From DASTFY01 sp963829955 (GTDB lineage: Bacteria > Actinomycetota > Acidimicrobiia > Acidimicrobiales > Ilumatobacteraceae), in assembly GCA_963829955.1 (NCBI GenBank), contig CAWHKS010000022.1, positions 50,013 to 114,012 on the forward strand: a stretch of DNA of 64,000 nt, written 5' to 3'. The position numbers and the translations under genes were made by a program. Positions 57,106 to 64,000 of the stretch are shown here, in pieces; within the stretch, counting starts at the first letter, position 1; every line of letters starts with the position of its first letter. The notes beneath the pieces are model-generated. The model was not told where the DNA came from. It saw only the letters and a list, made by a program, of their open reading frames with translations, and made no database searches.

Positions 57106-57437
57106 TCAGGCCGCCCGGCCCACCGCGCAACGTCCACCGCGGCGCTCGGCCGGCAACCGCCCCGAGGCCGCCCACCGTCAATGGTGCGGGCGCTCCAGCC
57201 GGTGAGCTTGGCCAGCTCCGCCACGCTCACCAGGCCCTCCTGGTATTGCGCTTCGGCCCGCCGGCGGTGCTCGGCCCGGGCCGCTTCGTTGACCTCGTGG
57301 AGCACGTGACGGCCCAACGGAGCCCGCGCGGTGATGGCCCCCGGATCAGTCTGGGCCACGCGCTCCAGGAGGGGGGCCAGGGCCGCGCACTCCGGCCCGG
57401 TCAACACCACCCCGTCAACGATCCTCACGGCCACCAT
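57106..57437 (-). CDS. excisionase-like helix-turn-helix protein with N-terminal extension (apparent frameshift)
   Basis: N-terminal part VRIVDGVVLTGPECAALAPL, LERVAQTDPGAITARAPLGR, then LVSVAELAKLTGWSARTID and, one base missing near 57180, RWAASGRLPAERRGGRCAVG. The helix-turn-helix and wing (SVAELAKLTGWSARTI, RWAASGRLPAERRGGR) are those of excisionase/MerR-like proteins. About 110 residues when corrected. Together with the gene at 56737 the element has two such proteins. Confidence 0.6.
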
Positions 57438-57487
57438 TTTCGGCCACGCGGCCAGGTCGTGCCAGCGGCCGTTGCACCATCAACGAC

Positions 57488-58353
57488 ATGAGCCAAGCCC
57501 TCGATGACCTCCTGGCCCGAAGTGACGCGCTCGGCCAGTCCCCCTACTTGTCCGGCCGCTGGAGCCAGTCCGAGGATGCCGTCCGCGGTGACGACGCGGC
57601 CGAGGATCGGGCCGCCCGCCATCGGTTCGCGGTGAGCACCGCGGTGTCCGGGCGCTCCAGAATCAGACCACCGCCGACAACATCGGCTTGCTCGGTGTCG
57701 CCCCGGCGGCCGCCGTCCGTGTGGACGCCGAAGCTCCGGTGCTGGCCCGCCTGGCCACCCCACTCGGCCCCGCGCCCGGCCGGCCGCAGCTCCCGACGTG
57801 GCCCATCGTGGAGGCCGTGTTGGACCCCGCCGAAAAGTCCGTGATCTCCAGCCCCATCACCGGCTCCGATGACCAGCCGGCCACCCTGCACACCGCGGCC
57901 GCAGCGTGCAACGTGTCCCGCCAGCTCCAGGACTGGTCGGTGCCCGGCTTCGACCTCGATGCCGCCCTCGACGCGGCCGTGCTGGCCAAGCTGGAGGCCG
58001 CCCTCCTCGATGACCTCGCCGCGGCCGGGGTCGCCGCGGCCGACCTCACCGCGGCCCTGACCGCGTGCCGGCCCATGGCGAGCCATGTGCTCGGAGGTAT
58101 CGGCCCGCTGGCCGGACTCGCCACCGAACTGGCCGCCCTCGGCCAAGCCGGACTCCGCCCCGAGGTCATCCCCACCCCGAACACCGAGGCCGTGTTGGTG
58201 ATCGCCGCCCCGGCCGTGACCATCGCGGCCTCCTCGGTGAAGATCGGGAGCCAGCCCCGCCCCGGCGAGATCGGCCTGGAGGTCGGAGCTTGGGTGTACG
58301 GCATGGCCGGGGCCTCGGTGGCCGGAGCCGTCCAAGTCGTCACCGTGGCGTGA
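57488..58353 (+). CDS. HK97-type major-capsid-like protein (apparent frameshift)
   Basis: First part SQALDDLLARSDALGQSPYL to about 57655, then the next frame from GLLGVAPAAAVRVDAEAPVL. Joined length is about 287 residues. PQLPTWPIVEAVLDPAEKSV, TLHTAAAACNVSRQLQDWSV and LDAAVLAKLEAALLDDLAAAG resemble the spine helix and P-domain region of HK97-fold capsid proteins of actinophages (SRQ-x-x-DWS pattern), and the Ala/Val-rich C-terminus (AVLVIAAPAVTIAASSVKIG, AWVYGMAGASVAGAVQVVTV) fits the later strands. No protease, portal or terminase is adjacent. The call is from pattern memory only. Confidence 0.4.
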
Positions 58354-58553
58354 CCCTCCGCCGGTGATCGACGCGCCCCCGTCGGTCACCGGCCACCTCG
58401 GGGGGTGGGGGTGGGGTTGTAGGGCATGAACCGATGCCCCCACCACCCGAGCGCCCGAGCAGGTCGAAGCACGAAGGCCGCCGGAGCCGGCCACCGCTCC
58501 GGCCCGAAGGCATCCACCCGCGCCGCGCACGCGCGGTCCTTACCGTTCGGCGT
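58354..58553 (+). terminator. intergenic region with hairpins after the capsid-like gene
   Basis: GCCGGTGA and TCACCGGC (58360-58393) can pair around a 16- to 18-base loop, a possible terminator without a T tract. GGGCAT and ATGCCC (58422-58439) form a second small hairpin within a G-rich/C-rich stretch. Confidence 0.4.
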
Positions 58554-58937
58554 GTGCCATCCGGGGCAACGTTCGCGGACGAATTCTGGCCCGCCCTCTG
58601 GGCCACCCTTGTAGGAGCCGCCCTCGGCTTTGGCCTCGCCCTCTGGGGCGACCGGCGAGCCAAGCGACACGCCGAAAACAAGGCGACCTTCGCTGATCGG
58701 GAACGCCTAAGGGAGGCAAGAAGTGTATTGAACACGGCGAATGACGAGAACATGGCGATGCTGCAACTGTTGAGAGACCGCGTGGACTCTGGCGCACTCG
58801 TGCTGGCCACCCACCTGGACCTCGGAGCTTGGGAGGCCCTCCGCGATGACTACCTCCGGCTCTGTCCGTCATATCAGCGAACGCGTCTGGCGGATAACGG
58901 TGCGCACTCGCGCTGGCCGGCTGTGATCGCGCCGTAA
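58554..58937 (+). CDS. membrane-anchored small protein
   Basis: GTG start, about 127 residues as printed: FADEFWPALWATLVGAALGF and GLALWGDRRAKRHAENKATF give one N-terminal membrane helix followed by a basic and coiled region, ADRERLREARSVLNTANDEN. This layout (one helix, then a cytoplasmic helical part with DLGAWEALRDDYLRLCPS) is common among phage and genomic-island hypotheticals. The last 25 residues may be out of frame. Confidence 0.45.
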   Translation: MPSGATFADEFWPALWATLVGAALGFGLALWGDRRAKRHAENKATFADRERLREARSVLNTANDENMAMLQLLRDRVDSGALVLATHLDLGAWEALRDDYLRLCPSYQRTRLADNGAHSRWPAVIAP

Positions 58938-59092
58938 TGGCCTACTCCGTCGCCCTACTCGATGTGCAAACCAGGGGTCTTTCCTCGCCCGCCGCTGCGC
59001 TTGTCGGCGAGCCTCGGGCGGAAGTCCTCGCGGCGATCGATCATGCCCTCGGAGTAGTCCGGGCCGCAGAGGAAGTCTTCAGGCACGGGTGA
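58937..59092 (+). CDS. hypothetical 51-residue protein near the right end
   Basis: AYSVALLDVQTRGLSSPAAA, LVGEPRAEVLAAIDHALGVV, RAAEEVFRHG; helical, intact, ATG overlapping the previous stop by one base. It may be a separate small gene or the shifted end of the preceding one. Last gene wholly inside the element. Confidence 0.4.
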   Translation: MAYSVALLDVQTRGLSSPAAALVGEPRAEVLAAIDHALGVVRAAEEVFRHG

Positions 59093-59265
59093 ACCTGGCG
59101 GCCGAGCGGGCCGGAGCGCTCGCTGGCATGGTCGGCGGCCCCCGTCAACGGGATAGTGCGAGACTTGTGACGCTGGCCGACGCCGTCGTCTCGATGCGGA
59201 GCCGCTCACGCGCCCGCCGCGCGGTGGACGAGGCGCTAGCCGGCGCCTGGGGCGACGAGTCGTGA
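59089..59265 (+). pseudogene. 3' fragment of the ssb-like gene behind attR
   Basis: From the core (59174) on, the frame reads ADAVVSMRSRSRARRAVDEA and LAGAWGDES to a stop at 59265: the natural end of the ssb-like gene at 49316. Upstream, element sequence keeps the frame open from a GTG at 59089 (NLAAERAGALAGMVGGPRQR), so a 58-residue chimera could be made. Joining 49574 to 59185 restores the gene. Confidence 0.7.
59174..59184 (+). other. right attachment site core (attR)
   Basis: TGGCCGACGCC, identical to the left core at 49564-49574. Flanks differ (CTTGTGACGC before, GTCGTCTCGA after), as expected for attR. Confidence 0.7.
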
Positions 59266-59395
59266 CGGCGGGCCCCACCATCGGTCGGGCCGCCCGAACC
59301 GGCACGGCCGGCCGCGGCTACGCTGACAGGACCTCGGGCCGGCGTACACCATCCGGCCCCGAAGCCGTGACCCCCGACCCCGTGAAGGAGTGCCC

Positions 59396-60449
59396 GTGGA
59401 TCTCCACGCCCTGCTCGGTGACGATGCCGATGGCCTGCTGAACCACACGTCGAAGGGCATCGCCAAAGAAGACCTGCACCTCCCCGGGCCGGACTTCCTC
59501 GACCGCTGCCTGGTGCCGACGGACCGCAGCCCCGCGGTGCTGCGGAGCATCTCGGTCCTGTACAACCACGGCCGGCTGGCCGGCACCGGCTACCTCTCGA
59601 TCCTCCCGGTCGACCAAGGGATCGAGCACTCGGCCGCGGCGTCGTTCGCTCCCAACCCGGCGTACTTCGACCCGGGCAACATCTGCCGGCTCGCCGTCGA
59701 GGGCGGGTGCAACGCGGTCGCTTCGACGTTCGGGGTGCTGGCGGCGGTCAGCCGCCAGTACGCCCACAAGATCCCCTTCATCGTGAAGCTCAACCACAAC
59801 GAGCTGCTCACGTACCCCAACCGGTTCGACCAGATCATGTTCGGCTCCGCGAGGGAGGCGTTCGACCTGGGCGCGGCCGGCGTGGGGGCGACCATCTACT
59901 TCGGCTCCGAGGAGTCGACCCGTCAGATCCAGGAGGTCTCGCGGGCCTTCAAGGAGGCTCACGACCTCGGGATGTTCACGGTGCTGTGGTGTTACCTCCG
60001 CAACAGCGCGTTCAAGACCGAGCAGGCCGACTACCACGCGTCAGCGGACCTCACCGGCCAGGCCAACCACTTGGGCGTGACGATCGAGGCCGACATCATC
60101 AAGCAGAAGCTGCCGGAGAACAACGGCGGCTACAACGCGTTCTCCGGCTACGGCAAGACGTCCAAGCTGGTCTACGACGAGTTGACGACCGACCATCCCA
60201 TCGACCTGTGCCGCTGGCAGGTGGCGAACTGCTACATGGGCCGCGATCGGGCTCATCAACTCGGGCGGCGAGTCCAAGGGGGCCGGTGACCTGGCGGCCG
60301 CCGTGCGGACGTCCGTGATCAACAAACGCGCCGGTGGGCAGGGACTGATCTCGGGTCGCAAGGCCTTCCAGCGTCCGATGGGTGAAGGGATCGAGCTGCT
60401 GCACGCCATCCAGGACGTCTACCTGGACGCCGGCGTCACCATCGCCTGA
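59396..60449 (+). CDS. fbaB: class I fructose-bisphosphate aldolase, DhnA/FbaB type (apparent frameshift)
   Basis: Cleaves fructose 1,6-bisphosphate through a Schiff base. 350 residues when corrected. LSILPVDQGIEHSAAASFAP, IPFIVKLNHNELLTYPN, GVGATIYFGSEESTRQI, DLTGQANHLGVTIEADIIKQ and, after one extra base near 60245, INSGGESKGAGDLAAAVRTS, KAFQRPMGEGIELLHAIQDV follow the archaeal/FbaB-type aldolase family. GTG at 59396 follows GAAGGAG by 8 bases. The original left neighbour was the ssb-like gene. Confidence 0.85.
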
Positions 60450-60451
60450 CA

Positions 60452-60481
60452 GCAGGGCCGGGCCGCATCCCCGGCTCCTGC
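60452..60481 (+). terminator. fba terminator hairpin
   Basis: GCAGGGCCGGG pairs with CCCGGC-T-CCTGC: an 11-base-pair stem with one bulge and a 7-base loop, starting 3 bases after the stop. No T run. Confidence 0.6.
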
Positions 60482-60718
60482 CGAACCGTGGCCTGCCGGC
60501 CACTGAACGCACCCGGCAGGACCGGGGGTGTGACAGGCGTCGCCGCGCCGGCCAGGTGTCCTGCTTCGCGGCATGCCCCGGGTGTACCTTCCGTTCAGAG
60601 AACGCACGCCCTGGGTACGACCGCCGTTCACGGAGCACGCAGACCGGGTAAGGAAATCTCCGAACCAGGGCGACGGCGGCGCCGTAGACGCCGATGACAA
60701 CCCAGAGGTGGGGAGTAG
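60482..60718 (+). promoter_or_regulatory. korAB upstream region with a palindrome
   Basis: 237 noncoding bases. CGTTCAGAGAACG at 60592-60604 is a 5-base inverted repeat with a 3-base centre, just after TACCTT (60585-60590), a possible -10. This placement suits an operator. GGGGAGTAG precedes the korA start. Confidence 0.4.
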
Positions 60719-62608
60719 ATGACGGACATCGCCGAGCGGCCACACGCGCCAGAGTCCCTGGGCGCCGTGGTCATCCGCTTCGCCGGGGACTCCGGCGACG
60801 GGATGCAGCTCACAGGGGACCGCTTCACCAGCGTCAGCGCCTGGATGGGCAACGACCTGGCCACCCTTCCGGAGTTCCCGGCCGAGATCCGGGCCCCGGC
60901 GGGGACCCTGGCCGGCGTCTCCGCCTTCCAGGTCCACATCTCGGACCACGACATCACGACGCCGGGCGACGCCCCGAACGTCCTGATCGCCATGAACCCG
61001 GCCGCCCTGCGCAACGAGCTGCACCGGGTGGAACAGGGCGGGACGCTGATCATCAACACCGACACCTTCGACGAGCGCAACCTGGAGAAGGCCGGCTACT
61101 CCAGTAACCCCCTCACGGACGACTCCCTCGGCGGGTACCGGGTGGTCGAGGTTCCCATGACCTCGCTCACAAAGGAGGCCACGGCGCCGCTGGGCGTCAA
61201 GCCCCGCGATGCCGATCGCTCCAAGAACTTCTTCGCCCTCGGGCTCATCTGCTGGGTGTACTCCCGGCCCGTCGACCAGGTGCTGGACTGGATCGACAAG
61301 CGCTTCGCCGGGAACGACCTGGTCCGCGTAGCCAACCGCGCCGCGTTCCAGGCTGGCTGGAACTTCGGCGAGACCACCGAGGTCTTCGACCACCAGTACG
61401 AGATCAAGAAGGCCGACCTCCCCGAGGGCGAGTACACCCAGATCACCGGCAACACAGCCCTGGCGTGGGGGCTGGTGGCCGCTGGCCAGCAGGCCAACCT
61501 GCCGGTCTTCCTCGGCAGTTACCCGATCACCCCAGCCTCGGACATCCTGCACGAACTGTCGAAGCACAAGAACTTCGGCGTGCGCACGCTGCAGGCCGAG
61601 GACGAGATCGCGGCCATCGGCACCGCGCTGGGCGCCGCCTTCGCCGGTCACCTCGGCGTGACCACGACCAGCGGGCCCGGTTTGGCTCTCAAGAGCGAGA
61701 CCATCAGCCTGGCCATCAGCCTCGAGCTGCCGCTCCTCGTCATCGATATCCAGCGGGGCGGCCCGTCGACGGGGCTCCCGACCAAGACCGAGGCGGCGGA
61801 CCTCAACATGGCGCTGTACGGTCGCCATGCCGAGGCGCCGCTGCCGGTGGTGGCGGCCTACCGGCCCTCGCACTGCTTCGAGGCCGTCATCGAAGCGGCT
61901 CGCATCGCGCTCGAAGTACCGGACGCCCGTCATCTTCCTGTCGGACGGGTACATCGCCAACGGCGCGGAACCGTGGCGGCTGCCCGAAGTCGACGCACTG
62001 CCCGACATCTCCGTCCCCTTCGCCACTGAGCTCAACCACGCGCGGGACGACGGGACCATGGAGTTCTGGCCCTACCTACGCGATCCCGAGACGCTGGCCC
62101 GGCCGTGGGCCATCCCGGGCACCCCCGGGCTCATGCACCGGGTCGGGGGCATCGAGAAGGAGGACGGTTCCGGCAACATCTCCTACGAGCCAGAGAACCA
62201 CGAGCGCATGGTCCACCTGCGCGCCGACAAGGTCGCCGGCATCGCCAACGACATCCCGCCCGCCGTGGTGCGAGGAGCCGAGGACGCCGATCTGCTCGTC
62301 GTCGGGTGGGGTTCCACGTGGGCGGCCATCGATGCCTCTGTGGAGCGCCTGGCGCGGCGGGGCACGAAGGTGGCCTGGGTCCACCTCGTGCACCTCAACC
62401 CGCTCCCGGCCAACCTGGGTGAGATCGTGCGCCGCTACCGCCACGTCGTCGTGCCCGAGATGAACCTCGGCCAGCTCTGCCGGCTGATCCGCTCCGAGTA
62501 CCTGGTCGACGCCAAGTCCATCACCAAGGTGCAGGGCGCGCCGTTCACGGCCCTGGAGCTCGAACAGGCCTACGCCGACGTGCTGGGCCTCACCGTTGGG
62601 AGGCCCGC

Positions 62609-62612
<4 letters not shown>
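60719..62612 (+). CDS. korA: 2-oxoglutarate:ferredoxin oxidoreductase alpha subunit (apparent frameshift)
   Basis: Oxidises 2-oxoglutarate to succinyl-CoA with ferredoxin. Gamma domain first (VIRFAGDSGDGMQLTGDRFT, QVHISDHDITTPGDAPNVLI), then the pyrimidine domain (GSYPITPASDILHELSKHKN, AEDEIAAIGTALGAAFAGHL, QRGGPSTGLPTKTEAADLNM). After one extra base near 61917 the frame continues YRTPVIFLSDGYIANGAEPW to the end. Corrected length is 630 residues, as for actinobacterial KorA. It overlaps korB by 4 bases. Confidence 0.88.
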
Positions 62613-63623
<1,011 letters not shown>

Positions 63624-63631
<8 letters not shown>

Positions 63632-64000
63632 CGAAGGGGCGGACGACGAGACCCGTCCGCAGCTTCGGTGTGAAGAACGTCGACTTCGGCGGCATGAGCG
63701 CGCCCTCGTGGGCGGTGCGCTCGATCTCGGCGACGCTCACCGGCCGCACGAGCACGGCGGCCTGGGCCTCGCCACCGGTGAGGGCGGCCAGCACCGACGC
63801 GACCCGTGGTTCGTAGCGCAGGACGTGGGGCACGTCGGTCAGCGCGTGCTCCAGGCGGACGGAGTCGAGATTCCGCACGCCCTCGAACCGCTCGGCCCGC
63901 GGCCGCAGCAGGGTGGCGGTGCCACCTGGTTCGACGTACGCCATCGCATCGAGCTCCACCAGGGACGCCGCCAACTCCGGGGTCGCCGGTCCGGCCGGCT
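63624..64000 (-). CDS. DUF1015-like protein (5' end outside window)
   Basis: Only the C-terminal about 125 residues are visible. ALMPPKSTFFTPKLRTGLVV followed by RPFVS is the family's usual ending (the PPKST-FxPK motif). AAVLVRPVSVAEIERTAHEG fits the preceding domain. DUF1015 proteins are widespread, sometimes linked to serine-kinase-like activity; no function is assigned here. Convergent with korB. Confidence 0.75.

Larger units (their letters stand above)
49564..59184 (+). mobile_element. 9.6-kb serine-integrase element inserted in the ssb-like gene
   Basis: Bounded by the 11-base direct repeat TGGCCGACGCC at 49564-49574 (left) and 59174-59184 (right). The left copy falls within the codons for VVADA of the ssb-like gene; after the right copy the frame continues VVSMRSRSRARRAVDEALAG to a stop. 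Joining the two at the core restores one host frame. Contents from left: large serine recombinase, a small helix-turn-helix gene, a Toprim-AAA primase/helicase, small proteins, a lipoprotein cassette, two excisionase-like genes, a capsid-like gene and a membrane protein. No conjugation, terminase or portal gene is seen. Confidence 0.75.

Noticed and set aside
49606..59092. Conjugative element (AICE)
   Set aside because: No FtsK/TraB-like translocase, relaxase or mating genes; content fits a phage satellite or defective prophage better.

Overview
The window is high-GC chromosomal DNA from a member of the Actinomycetota, most likely class Acidimicrobiia. The evidence is a complete 16S-23S-5S operon whose 16S reads like Acidimicrobiales, an actinobacterial-type integration host factor (mihF), a helicase-dead PriA, and the actinobacterial gene order efp-nusB-pyrR-pyrBC-carAB-pyrD-pyrF-mihF-gmk-rpoZ-coaBC-metK-priA-def-fmt. 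The taxonomic call is inference; no database was searched.

Layout. 1-3.4 kb: end of a shikimate/translation cluster (aroB, aroQ, pepQ, efp, nusB). 3.4-12.7 kb: de novo UMP pathway from pyrR to pyrF, with a PyrR-binding loop plus intrinsic terminator at its head and a pair of ARG boxes before carAB. 12.7-20.4 kb: mihF, gmk, rpoZ, coaBC, metK, priA, a methyltransferase, def and fmt. 20.4-29.6 kb: mog-like gene, hisG, a cold-shock-like protein, an alkyltransferase-like protein, a DUF1844-type gene, infC-rpmI-rplT, a SpoU methyltransferase, pheST and yqgE. 29.7-37.1 kb: arginine biosynthesis (argC-B-D-F-R-H, convergent argG), with paired ARG boxes in the argC promoter; argJ is absent. 37.2-40.6 kb: thioesterase, DNA glycosylase, DUF2332-like gene, tyrS. 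40.6-46.1 kb: the rRNA operon with promoter, processing stems and terminator. 46.2-49.6 kb: a septum-formation-like secreted protein, a TPR protein and an ssb-like gene. 49.56-59.18 kb: an integrative element. 59.4-64 kb: class I aldolase, 2-oxoglutarate:ferredoxin oxidoreductase (korAB) and the end of a DUF1015-type gene.

The most interesting region is the 9.6-kb element. A large serine recombinase gene begins just after a truncated ssb-like gene, and the missing 3' end of that gene lies 9.6 kb away, next to fba. An 11-base core, TGGCCGACGCC, occurs at both junctions, and joining the halves there restores one 112-residue reading frame. Inside are a Toprim (DUF3854-like) plus AAA-type primase-helicase, small excisionase-like helix-turn-helix proteins, a lipoprotein cassette, small membrane proteins and a protein resembling an HK97-type capsid protein. 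This suggests a phage satellite or defective prophage rather than a conjugative element.

Sequence quality matters here. At least 15 reading frames that should be single genes are broken by one-base shifts: priA, argB, tyrS (five places), the DUF2332-like gene, the septum-like gene, the TPR gene, the ssb-like gene, most element genes, fba and korA. Conserved protein continues in the next frame each time, and essential genes are affected, so consensus errors are the likeliest cause. Such genes are given over their full extent with the shifts noted.

Many genes here appear leaderless: a TANNNT -10 hexamer lies 6-8 bases before the start codon of mihF, def, mog, hisG, the DUF1844-type gene, argC, argG, the thioesterase and the TPR gene.
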